From: Spiroplasma sp. BIUS-1
Lineage (GTDB): Bacteria > Bacillota_I > Bacilli_A > Mycoplasmatales > Mycoplasmataceae
Assembly: GCF_010365805.1 (NCBI RefSeq)
Contig: NZ_CP048386.1
Coordinates: 124,001-188,000 of the forward strand
Reading direction: 5' to 3'
DNA: 64,000 bases
Part shown: in pieces, positions 18,388 to 26,708 of the stretch
Numbering within the stretch: the first letter of the stretch is position 1
Layout: every line of letters starts with the position of its first letter
Made by a program: the position numbers and the translations under genes
Notes under the pieces: model-generated
The model's database searches: none
What the model was told of the DNA's origin: nothing
Seen by the model: only the letters and a program-made list of their open reading frames with translations

Positions 18388-21300
18388 TAATGATGCTCTT
18401 TATCTATGTTCCAGTAGCGGTGATGATAGCTTTTTCATTCAATGCTGGAAATAGTACAAGTTCATGAAGTGGATTTAGTTTTGAATGATATTCAAAACTA
18501 ATTAATAACTCACCATTTATGAAGTCAATAACTGTTTCTTTATTTGTTGCTATGGTTTCAACAATACTTTCTTTAATCATAGGTATGATGGCAGTTGTGG
18601 GTTTAACAAAAATTAGACCAAAAGCTGCAAGGAACTGAGTCAGAATTGCAAACATTCCTTTAGTTAATGCTGATGTAATTACAGCAGTAGGACTTATGTT
18701 ATTGTTTGTTTTAGCTGGAGTTAAATTTGGAATAGTAACTTTAATTGCTGCTCACGTTTCATTTAACGTGCCATATGTAATAATTACTGTTTTACCTTTC
18801 ATGAACAGAATAGATAAAAATGTTCTTGAAGCATCTAAAGATCTTGGTGGAAATCAAAGACAAACTTTTTATAAAGTTATTCTACCAATACTAACTCCTT
18901 GTATAGTAACTGCAGCTGCAATATGTTTTGCAATGAGTTTTGATGACTTTATTATCTCTTACTTTACAGGTGGGGGGCAAACTAACGTTTCTACTTTCAT
19001 ATATACTGCAAAAAGAATGCAACCATATATTAATGCTTTTGGAACTCTTTTGGTTGCCTTTATTGTATTTGTTATTTTGATTTGAAATATTGTGCAATTT
19101 TCAATTCAAAGATCAAAAGATATAAAAGTACAAATCAAAAAAGGTACTTATAAAATAAAAGTTATCAGTAAACTAGAAAATGAAATTAAGTATTTAGAAA
19201 AATGTTTATCTACAGGAACAAAAGTAGATAGAACTAAAAACTTAAAACTTTTAGCTCAATATAAACTTTTAAAATTCCAAATAAAAATTTTAAATAATAA
19301 AAACAATAATAAAAAAATTAGTAAGCTAGAATGAAAAAAAGAATTAATCTCTTCTGAAATTAAACTGGAAAAAAGATATTTTACTATTTTTCAAAAATTA
19401 AACCTTAAGAAAACTCAAATTGAAAACAAAATGAAAACTATGAGTAGTGAGAAAAAAGCAAGAAAATTTGAACAAGTTTTATTAAAGTTAGAAAGAAAAA
19501 TAAATAAATACGAAAAAGAAATTGAATGAATTAATGAAAGAAATGAAATTGACAAAGAAAGATCAATGGAAATTGGTCAACAAGTTTTAGATTTAAAATC
19601 TGAACTAGAAAGTTTAGAAAACCCAAGTTCAAAAATTATTTCTTGATATAACAAAAAAATTAAAACACTTTCTTTCAAAAGAGATTGTCTTTTAGAGGGT
19701 AGAAATCAATATAAATTAAGAATTACTATTGAAAAACTAGCTGAAATGAGAAAAGAAAATTTAGAAAAAAGTGAAGCAAAATATCAACAATTAAAAGATA
19801 TTGAACAAAAAGTATTTAGAAAAATTTCTTTAGTAGAATCAATTGATTTACAAATTAAAAATTTAGATAAAAACTCAGCTGAAGATGCTCAAAAAATTAA
19901 AGAACTAACTTCTTTAAGAGAAAGTAAATTACAAGAAGCTAAAAATAATTTAGAAAAAAAACTAACTACAAAAGAAAATCAATTACAAAAAATAAATGAT
20001 GAAGTTAAAAAGAAAAAAGATAAGTACTTCCCTGATGTTTTAACAGAAGATTATGTTCCAAAATCAAATAGATGAATTAAAAGAAACTGAAAACAATTAA
20101 CAATGGGAACTGCTCTTTTAGGTTCATTTTCATTGCTAACTACTGCTTATGTAATGAACAATATTTATGATTTAGTTATTGGGAATTGAGGAAGTTATAT
20201 TGATCCAGAATTAATTACTGAATTTGAAAAAGAAACTGGATACAAAGTTAATTATCAACAATATGACTCAAATGAATCACTTTACAATAAAACATATACT
20301 TTTAATTATGATTTGATGGTTCCAAGTGACTATATGGTTCAAAAACTTGCAACCGAAGGAGCTCTACAAAGAATTGACTGATGTAGAGTTGAAAATATAA
20401 ATACACCTAAAGGTGTACATATGGATCAAAAATGCGATGAACTTCCGGAAAGCACTTTAGAAGCTAAGGAACTATTAAATTATAACGAGAGTCTAGAAAA
20501 ACTTCACGGAGATTACAAGTTCAAAGATGCAGAACAAAAAGATTCTAACTTATTAGATTATTCAATTCCTTGATTCTGAGGAGATGTAAGAATTGTTTTC
20601 AATCTTGCTAAATTTAATGAAAATACTGGCAAGTTTGAATATAACGAAAAGTTAAAAAAATTCTTACAAGACAAAAAAATTATTTCAAAAGAAGAAAATA
20701 AAGATAACCTAAACATGCCTTATAAAGTTAATAATGAAAATCTTTCTTGAAATATTTTGTGAGAAGCTGCAAATGAAGGATTTAATTTGGCGTTGAATGA
20801 GGATCCCAAAAATGTATTTATGTATGGATTCCAGAAACTTTATGGAACTGTTGAAGCTAAAGATGAGTTGAAAATAGATGGCAAAGAAGTTTCAAAACAA
20901 AAGCAAGTCGATGAAGTTTCAAAAGAAATAGAAAAACTTGTAAGTGGAAGAAATGTAGGTTTATATGGAGACCAATTAATAGACAAAGTGCACGATAGAG
21001 ATTTTGATATCGCTGTAATGTATAATGGTGACTTAATTTATGCAATGCAAGATGACTACGAAAGCGAAGTAGAGGAAGATTCTCTAAAAAGAGACGAACA
21101 AAATCAAAATATCAATAACTTCAAATTCGATGTTATTTCAGGTGTTCCTGGAGCAAAAATGAGTCAAAAAGTAATTATTGGTGATAAAGAAAACACAAAT
21201 GAATCTACAAACCTTTGAAGTGATAATTTAGTTATCTCAAGTACCAATAGACATATGAATGCAACTTATGACTTTATAAATTTCATTTACGAAATAGAAT

Positions 21301-21494
21301 CACAAAAAGCTTTAGTTGATGAAACTGGTATGCCAACAGGGTTTAAAGAAGTAATTGACTATGCGCAAAAAAAAGGTGATGAATGAAAAGAATGATTTGA
21401 ACCTTCTAAAAATGGTTTTGCATTCAACTTTGATGAAAAAATTGACAACTACTTAGTTGATAAATTTAATAAAATAATTTCAACAAAACACTAA
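18354..21494 (+). CDS. potCD: PotC-PotD fusion: polyamine permease joined to substrate-binding protein
   Basis: A 1046-residue fusion. Residues 1-255 are the PotC permease with six helices and the EAA loop (LEASKDLGGNQRQTFYKVILP). Residues about 260-570 form a long Lys/Glu-rich coiled coil with no match I recognise. A further membrane helix (about 585-610, TMGTALLGSFSLLTTAYV) leads into a PotD-like extracellular binding domain (about 610-1046; NWGSYIDPELITEFEKETG, then YDLMVPSDYMVQKL, then PWFWGDVRIVFN, ending in the WKEWFEP region). PotC-PotD fusions are known in Mollicutes, where the binding protein must be tethered; the coiled-coil spacer is the odd part. Many TGA codons encode Trp. Confidence 0.9.
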
Positions 21495-21561
21495 AACTTA
21501 AAAATCCTTTTATAAAGTAATATATTAGAATTTACTTGTTAAATTAAAAGGAGAATGGAAT

Positions 21562-22302
21562 GTGAAACTCACATTATTGGATGGAAGTGTACTGGTTTAT
21601 GATGAACCAAAAACAGTACTAGATATAGCTATGGATATATCTCCTTCTCTAAACAATAGGTGTGTGGGTGCATATATTAACTCAAACTATATGGTTTCTT
21701 GTTTTACTATAATAAATAAAGATTGCAAAATCGAGTTTGTTACAGAAAGACATGATATGTATTATCAAATTGTTAACTATACTGCAAAGTTGGTGACAAT
21801 ATTGGCAATGGTGGATCTATATCCTGATTTAGATCAAATTGTTCAAGATGGAGATAACTCAAAAAGTGAGTTTAATCTGTACTTTAAATCTAATAAATAT
21901 ATTACTGTTGAAGATTTTCCTGCAATAGAAAAAAGAGCCAAAGAAATAATTGACAGTTCTTATCCTATAGGTAAATATTTAAGTAGCAAAGAAATATTTG
22001 TTACACAATATAAAAAAATTAAAGTTAAAGGTAATTTGGATAAATTGATTGAAATGGTAGAAAAGAAATATATCTCTTATCCTGTATTAAAATTAAGAGG
22101 TGAAGCTTTTTTTGCTCTTTGTGGAACACTTAAAAATACAAATGAGTTATATGACCTAAAACTAACAAGTACTTCAGATTATCTTCTAGAAGATGGTTGT
22201 AAAGTGCAAGTGATTTATGGGATTGCAGCTACAAGTGAAACTAAAATGAAAAGTTTAGAGAGAATCTTGGAAAATAAAAAATTATACCCAGGAGAATTTT
22301 AA
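21562..22302 (+). CDS. Threonyl-tRNA synthetase-like protein with TGS and editing-type domains only
   Basis: A 246-residue protein starting at GTG (21562), 6 bases after AAAAGGAGA. Residues 1-62 are a TGS domain (MKLTLLDGSVLVYDEPKTV, DISPSL, VGAYINS); residues 65-246 follow the order of the ThrRS N2 (tRNA-SAD) editing domain, with DFPAIEKRAKEII, GEAFFALCGTLKNTNELYDLKLTS and VQVIYGIAATSETKMKSLERILE. The catalytic core and anticodon domain are absent. The zinc/editing HxxxH of ThrRS (HSTAHLL) is replaced by NYTAKLV, and the DLCRGPH segment by ALCGTLK, so editing chemistry is probably lost. It may bind tRNA or ribosomes, or be a relic kept for another role. It sits next to tRNA genes and has its own terminator. 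Confidence 0.75.
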   Translation: MKLTLLDGSVLVYDEPKTVLDIAMDISPSLNNRCVGAYINSNYMVSCFTIINKDCKIEFVTERHDMYYQIVNYTAKLVTILAMVDLYPDLDQIVQDGDNSKSEFNLYFKSNKYITVEDFPAIEKRAKEIIDSSYPIGKYLSSKEIFVTQYKKIKVKGNLDKLIEMVEKKYISYPVLKLRGEAFFALCGTLKNTNELYDLKLTSTSDYLLEDGCKVQVIYGIAATSETKMKSLERILENKKLYPGEF

Positions 22303-22326
22303 AAAACCCACAAAGGGTTTTTTTAT
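22303..22326 (+). terminator. Terminator after the ThrRS-like gene
   Basis: AAACCC and GGGTTT pair around ACAAA, followed by TTTTATTTTT. Confidence 0.85.
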
Positions 22327-22376
22327 TTTTTACTTACATATTTAGTATTAAACTATTAGTTTTTATATTTTTTTAG

Positions 22377-22382
22377 TATAAT
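22377..22382 (+). promoter_or_regulatory. -10 box of tRNA-Cys
   Basis: TATAAT 12 bases before tRNA-Cys; no clear -35 box. Confidence 0.55.
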
Positions 22383-22394
22383 CATTTAGGTAAT

Positions 22395-22469
22395 GGTACC
22401 ATAGCCAAGAGGCTAAGGCATGGGACTGCAACTCCCTGATCGTCGGTTCGACTCCGACTGGTACCTCCA
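22395..22469 (+). tRNA. tRNA-Cys (GCA)
   Basis: 75 bases; acceptor GGTACCA/TGGTACC with discriminator T, loop CTGCAAC giving GCA, encoded CCA. Confidence 0.95.
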
Positions 22470-22480
22470 AAATGAAGCCA

Positions 22481-22509
22481 AAAAAGAGTAATATTTACTC
22501 TTTTTTTAT
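22481..22509 (+). terminator. Terminator after tRNA-Cys
   Basis: AAAAAGAGTAA and TTACTCTTTTT pair around a short AT loop. Confidence 0.85.
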
Positions 22510-22548
22510 TTATTTTCTAAAAAAGACACATATTGATTTTTAATTTGC

Positions 22549-22610
22549 TATAATAAATATTGTCAATTTTGTATAAAGTTGATAAAAAAAGAACAAAATG
22601 TAATATAATA
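22549..22610 (+). promoter_or_regulatory. Two candidate promoters of the nine-tRNA operon
   Basis: An extended TGC-TATAAT at 22549-22554 and a second TATAAT at 22605-22610, 25 bases before tRNA-Arg. The distal one has the stronger extended -10, the proximal one the better distance. Confidence 0.55.
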
Positions 22611-22635
22611 TTTTTGGTTGTTTTCACACAAAAAT

Positions 22636-22712
22636 GCGCCCTTAGATCAATTGGATAGATCGTTTGACTACGGATCAAAAGGTTAGGGGTTCGAGTCCCT
22701 TAGGGCGCGCCA
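22636..22712 (+). tRNA. tRNA-Arg (ACG)
   Basis: 77 bases; acceptor GCGCCCT/AGGGCGC, stem TTTGA/TCAAA, loop CTACGGA giving ACG (to be deaminated to ICG), encoded CCA. Confidence 0.95.
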
Positions 22713-22727
22713 TTATTGAGAGCAATC

Positions 22728-22749
22728 ATGAATATTATTAAATATTCAT
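22728..22749 (+). repeat. Perfect hairpin between tRNA-Arg and tRNA-Pro
   Basis: ATGAATATT and AATATTCAT pair perfectly around ATTA. There is no T run, so it is more likely a spacer structure for tRNA processing than a terminator. Confidence 0.5.
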
Positions 22750-22755
22750 ATACTT

Positions 22756-22832
22756 CGGGAAGTGGCTCAGCTTGGTAGAGCATTCGGTTTGGGACCGAAG
22801 GGTCGCAGGTTCGAATCCTGTCTTCCCGACCA
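22756..22832 (+). tRNA. tRNA-Pro (TGG)
   Basis: 77 bases; acceptor CGGGAAG/CTTCCCG, stem TTCGG/CCGAA, loop TTTGGGA giving TGG, encoded CCA. Substrate of the ProRS at 62070-63494. Confidence 0.95.
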
Positions 22833-22856
22833 TTAATTTAATATTTTTTTATATAT

Positions 22857-22932
22857 GGGCCCGTAGCTCAGCTGGGAGAGCACCTGCCTTGCACGCAGGG
22901 GGTCGACGGTTCGATCCCGTTCGGGTCCACCA
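22857..22932 (+). tRNA. tRNA-Ala (TGC)
   Basis: 76 bases; acceptor GGGCCCG/CGGGTCC with the G3-T70 pair that marks alanine tRNAs, loop CTTGCAC giving TGC, encoded CCA. Confidence 0.96.
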
Positions 22933-22937
22933 TATAT

Positions 22938-23014
22938 GGCGGGGTAGCTCAGCTGGTTAGAGCGCTCGGCTCATACCCGGGAGGTCAAGAGTTCAAGTCT
23001 CTTCCCCGCTACCA
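22938..23014 (+). tRNA. tRNA-Met (CAT), elongator
   Basis: 77 bases with anticodon CAT. One of three CAT tRNAs here. The GGCGGGGTAGCTCAG start and CTCGG/CCGGG anticodon stem resemble elongator Met of Firmicutes. Assignment among the CAT tRNAs is by resemblance. Confidence 0.85.
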
Positions 23015-23037
23015 TATATTTTATTGTTTTATATTTT

Positions 23038-23114
23038 GGACCTTTAGCTCAGTTGGTTAGAGCATCCGGCTCATAACCGGATGGTCATTGGTTCGAGTCC
23101 AATAAGGTCCACCA
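23038..23114 (+). tRNA. tRNA-Ile2 (CAT, lysidine-modified)
   Basis: 77 bases with anticodon CAT. Acceptor GGACCTT/AAGGTCC and the GGACCTTTAGCTCAGTTGG start match Firmicute tRNA-Ile2, whose C34 is changed to lysidine by TilS to read AUA. Confidence 0.85.
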
Positions 23115-23159
23115 TCATGATGACTCTATTATGATCATGAGGGGGCACAAACAAAATAC

Positions 23160-23252
23160 GGAAGATTACCCAAGCCTGGCTGAAGGGGTCGGTCTTGAAA
23201 ACCGAGAGTCGGGGAAACCCGAGCGGGGGTTCGAATCCCTCATCTTCCGCCA
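23160..23252 (+). tRNA. tRNA-Ser (TGA)
   Basis: A 93-base type II tRNA with a long variable arm; acceptor GGAAGAT/ATCTTCC with discriminator G, stem TCGGT/ACCGA, loop CTTGAAA giving TGA, encoded CCA. Confidence 0.95.
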
Positions 23253-23259
23253 TTTTTAT

Positions 23260-23335
23260 CGCGGGGTGGAGCAGTTGGTAGCTCGTCGGGCTCATAACCC
23301 GAAGGCCGTAGGTTCAAGTCCTGCCCCCGCAACCA
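23260..23335 (+). tRNA. tRNA-fMet (CAT), initiator
   Basis: 76 bases; the C1-A72 mismatch (CGCGGGG against CCCCGCA) and three G-C pairs in the anticodon stem (TCGGG/CCCGA) identify the initiator. Its formylation needs 10-formyl-THF from the fhs/folD enzymes of this window. Confidence 0.95.
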
Positions 23336-23338
23336 TTT

Positions 23339-23415
23339 GGCCCCATAGCGAAGTTGGTTATCGCGCCTCCCTGTCACGGAGGAGATCACGGGTTCGAGTC
23401 CCGTTGGGGTCGCCA
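23339..23415 (+). tRNA. tRNA-Asp (GTC)
   Basis: 77 bases; acceptor GGCCCCA/TGGGGTC with discriminator G, stem CCTCC/GGAGG, loop CTGTCAC giving GTC, encoded CCA. Confidence 0.96.
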
Positions 23416-23420
23416 TTATC

Positions 23421-23496
23421 GGTTTTGTAGCTCAGTTGGTAGAGCAATTGATTGAAGCTCAATGTGTCGGCGGTTCAACTCCGTCCAAAACCACCA
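23421..23496 (+). tRNA. tRNA-Phe (GAA)
   Basis: 76 bases; acceptor GGTTTTG paired with CAAAACC, stem ATTGA/TCAAT, loop TTGAAGC giving GAA, encoded CCA. Last of the nine-gene group. Confidence 0.95.
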
Positions 23497-23510
23497 TTAG
23501 GAAAATGAGG

Positions 23511-23533
23511 CGTCATTGATTGACGTTTTTTTA
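23511..23533 (+). terminator. Terminator of the nine-tRNA operon
   Basis: CGTCA and TGACG pair around TTGAT, followed by seven T. Confidence 0.8.
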
Positions 23534-23563
23534 TTGAAAATGTAGAAAAAAAGTTAATTTTTA

Positions 23564-23592
23564 TTGAATTTTAAAAGTTAATATCTTATAAT
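23564..23592 (+). promoter_or_regulatory. Promoter of tRNA-Ile(GAT)
   Basis: TTGAAT (23564-23569), a 17-base spacer and TATAAT (23587-23592), 13 bases before the tRNA. Confidence 0.75.
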
Positions 23593-23605
23593 TAATATTG
23601 TTTTA

Positions 23606-23682
<77 letters not shown>

Positions 23683-23698
23683 TTAAAGAAAATTAAGG

Positions 23699-23720
23699 CA
23701 CCTCAAGGGGTGTTTTTTTT
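23699..23720 (+). terminator. Terminator after tRNA-Ile
   Basis: CACCTC pairs with GGGGTG (one T-G pair), followed by eight T. Confidence 0.75.
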
Positions 23721-23732
23721 ATGTTTTGTAGG

Positions 23733-23738
23733 TATAAT
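23733..23738 (+). promoter_or_regulatory. -10 box of the mgtA leader
   Basis: TATAAT about 28 bases before the leader ORF; predicted start near 23745, giving a leader of about 155 bases ahead of mgtA. Confidence 0.6.
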
Positions 23739-23766
23739 TAAAAAGGTTTAGAAAGAGGTGGTAAAT

Positions 23767-23862
23767 ATGAGTATTCCTTCCGTCGAGCAGTTAGAAATAT
23801 TAATAAATAATACGGTAAGAAGTATTGCTAATTTACCACTTATTTTTGTATTGTCAAAATAG
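23767..23862 (+). CDS. Leader ORF of the magnesium ATPase gene (31 codons)
   Basis: A 31-codon ORF with its own AAAGAGGTG ribosome-binding site, ending 38 bases before mgtA. The N-terminal codons CCT-TCC-GTC-GAG-CAG are GC-richer than nearby genes and encode MSIPSVEQ. TTCCTT (23774-23779) is complementary to the mgtA Shine-Dalgarno AAGGAG (23886-23891). Inside the ORF, AATAC/GTATT (23809-23826) and GGTAA/TTACC (23814-23837) are interleaved pairings. Enteric mgtA is regulated through a proline-containing leader peptide (MgtL); the position and design here are similar but the sequence is not. The product itself is unlikely to be a working protein. Confidence 0.55.
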   Translation: MSIPSVEQLEILINNTVRSIANLPLIFVLSK

Positions 23863-23900
23863 GTTTTAGATTAGCTTTCATAAATAAGGAGAACGATGTT

Positions 23901-26606
23901 ATGAAAACTAATAAAAAAAAGTTAAATAATAATTATAATAATCAAATAGCAGAATTTGTTAAATTAGATCAAGCACAAACACTTAAAAAACTAGGTGTTT
24001 CAAATTTTGGTCTAACAGAGCAAGATGTAGAAAATCAAAAAGAAAAATATGGAGATAACTCACTTAAAGAGAAAAAGTTTAATTACTTTTTATCTTTTGT
24101 TAAGTCATTTTTCTCTCCATTTAACTTAATACTGATAGTAATAGATACATTCAGTTTTTATCAATACGCAGTTGGTAGGGAAGAAGAAGGTAGTGCGTCT
24201 GATTTAGTTGGTGCTTTACTTGTTTTAGCAATGATCTTAATTAGTGGAACAATATACTTTGTTCAAGAAATTAGATCATTTAATGTTATTAAAAAAATGA
24301 CATATGAAAATAAACATATGACAAAAGCAATTAGAGATGTAGACTTTAAAATTAAAGACATCGATAATGCAAATTCAATTAAATTGATTAAAGAACATGA
24401 ACAAATTGAAAATTCAGAATTAGTTCCTGGAGATTTAATTTATGTTTCTAATGGAGATTTAATACCAGCTGATGTTAAAGTTATTTGATCAAATAACTTA
24501 TATTTAAATCAATCTTCTTTAACAGGAGAATCATTTCCTGTTCAAAAGAAAATTACAAACTCTAGAGAAAGTTACTTAGAGTATGAAAATATCTGTTATA
24601 TGGGTACAGAAGTGGTTTCTGGTTCAGCTCTTTGTGTTGTAATCCAAACTGGTCAAAAAACTTACTTTTCTGCAATTAACGACAAAGTTACAGAAAGAAG
24701 AACAAAAAATTCTTTTGAAAAAGGTGTTTGAAAAATTACAATGTTGCTAATTTCATTTATGTTAGCAGTAACACCAATAGTATTTTTAGTATTCGGTCTA
24801 AGACCAGCAGAGATTGATGAAAGATGATTCTCAGCTGCTATGTTTTCAATATCAATAGCAGTTGGATTAACTCCAGAAATGCTACCAGTAATAGTTACTG
24901 CAAACCTTTCAAGAGGATATTCAAAAATTAAAAAAGAAAATGTTATTGTTAAAAATTTAAATGCCGTACAGAATATGGGAGCAATCGATATTTTATGTAC
25001 TGATAAAACAGGAACAATAACAAGTGGTGAAATAAAATTAGATCATGTTTTTGATATCAAAAGTCAAAAAACCGAAATGATAGAACACATTTTATATCTA
25101 AACAGTTACTTTCAATCTGGTTTCCAAAATCCAATTGATCAAGCTGTTTTGTTAAGTAAAACTATTAATTCACCAAAAATTGATGAATATACAAAAGAGT
25201 GAGAAGTTCCTTTTGATTTCCAAAGAAAAATATTGTCAGTTATTTTATCTAAAAACGGAGAAAAAGAAATTTTTACAAAAGGTGCTATTGAAGAAGTTTT
25301 AAAAGTATGTAACCGTATTTATATAAATGGTGACATTGTAAAACTTACTCAAGAACACATTGATAAAATTATTAAAAAATCAGATGAATATAATAATGAT
25401 GGTTTTAGAGTTATTGGTATAGCTCACAACCAATTAGAAGACGAAGATATTGAAGAAGATTTAGTATTCTATGGATTTGCAACATTCTTTGATGAACCAA
25501 AAAAAACTTCAAAAAAAATTATTAAAGAATTAGCTCAAAAAGGAATAGCAACTAAAGTTTTAACAGGAGATAACGAAGTTATAACAAGAGCTATTTGTTC
25601 TAAAGTTGATTTTAAAATTGAAAAACTTTACACAGGTAAAGAGATTGAATCTATGAGTGAAGAACAATTACACAAAGCTGTAAGAAGAGGAAATGTTTTT
25701 GTTAAATTAAGTCCAATCCACAAATCAACAATAATTAGAACTTTAAAAGAACAAGGACATGTTGTTGGATTTATGGGTGATGGAATAAATGATGCTCCAG
25801 TTTTAAGAGAATCTGATGTAGCTATTTCATTTGATGAAGCTTCAAATATTGCAAAAGAAGCAGCAGATATTATTTTAATGGAAGAATCATTGTTACCAAT
25901 AAGTAATGCAGTTCATGAAGGAAGAGTTTCTTTAGCAAATATTTTAAAATATATTAAAGTTACAATTGCTTCTAACTTTGGAAATGTATTAAGTGTTCTT
26001 GTTGCATTGTTCTTAACAACAGCAGAACCAATGCAACCATTACATTTACTTACTCAAAATTTACTTTATGATATAGTGATGTTTGCATTTATTTTTGATA
26101 AAGTTGACAGCAAGTTTACAGATAAACCAAGACCACTTAGAACTAAAAATATAGTCTGGTTTACAGTTATTAATGGTCCTATAAGTTCAATATTCGATAT
26201 TGCAACTTTCTTGGTGCTGATATATGGATATCATGTTGTAAATCCTGGAATTGGATCAGGGGCAGGTGCTCAAGATCCTACAAGTTTAGCACAATTTAAT
26301 GGTAGTTGATTTGTTGTTGGTTTAATGACACAAACTGCTGTTATGCAAATGTATAGAACTGAAAAAATACCATTTATACAATCTAATGGTTCATGACAAG
26401 TAACTGTTTCAACAATCTTCGTTTGTTCAATGGCTATAATTGTGCCATATGGATTTATGAGTATTCCTGCAATAAGTGGTGGAATGAAAATGGGTAGACC
26501 AGATTGAATATTCCTACCAATTGCTTTAGGATTTGTTGTAGCTTACATGTGCTTGGCTCAAGCTGTAAAAATGTTGTACATTAAAATATTTAAAGAATGA
26601 TTATAG
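23901..26606 (+). CDS. mgtA: Magnesium-translocating P-type ATPase
   Basis: A 901-residue P3B-type ATPase. Recognisable parts are the actuator LTGES (LNQSSLTGESFPVQ), the transmembrane-4 motif VGLTPEMLPVIVTANLSRG typical of MgtA, phosphorylation site CTDKTGTITSG with Asp at residue 368, the hinge VLTGDNEVITRAI and FMGDGINDAP. It imports Mg2+ using ATP. TGA codons (24487, 24729, 25200 and others) encode Trp. AAGGAGAACG precedes the ATG. The leader ORF and possible RNA structure upstream suggest regulation by magnesium. The TPEMLP motif separates it from the Ca2+-type ATPase at 5948-8701. Confidence 0.92.
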
Positions 26607-26635
26607 AAAGTTTAAACCTAGGTTTAAACTTTTTT
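26607..26635 (+). terminator. Terminator after mgtA
   Basis: AAAGTTTAAACC and GGTTTAAACTTT form a 12-bp perfect stem, followed by T residues. Confidence 0.88.
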
Positions 26636-26708
26636 AATCTAACATTAAATGATTAACACAAATTAATAATTAATGTAAAATAATAAGGTTGATAAAAGAG
26701 GTAATAAC

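Noticed and set aside
26607-26708. T-box riboswitch ahead of leuS
   Set aside because: The interval is about 75 bases after the mgtA terminator, too short, and no T-box sequence or specifier loop is visible. The same holds for proS.
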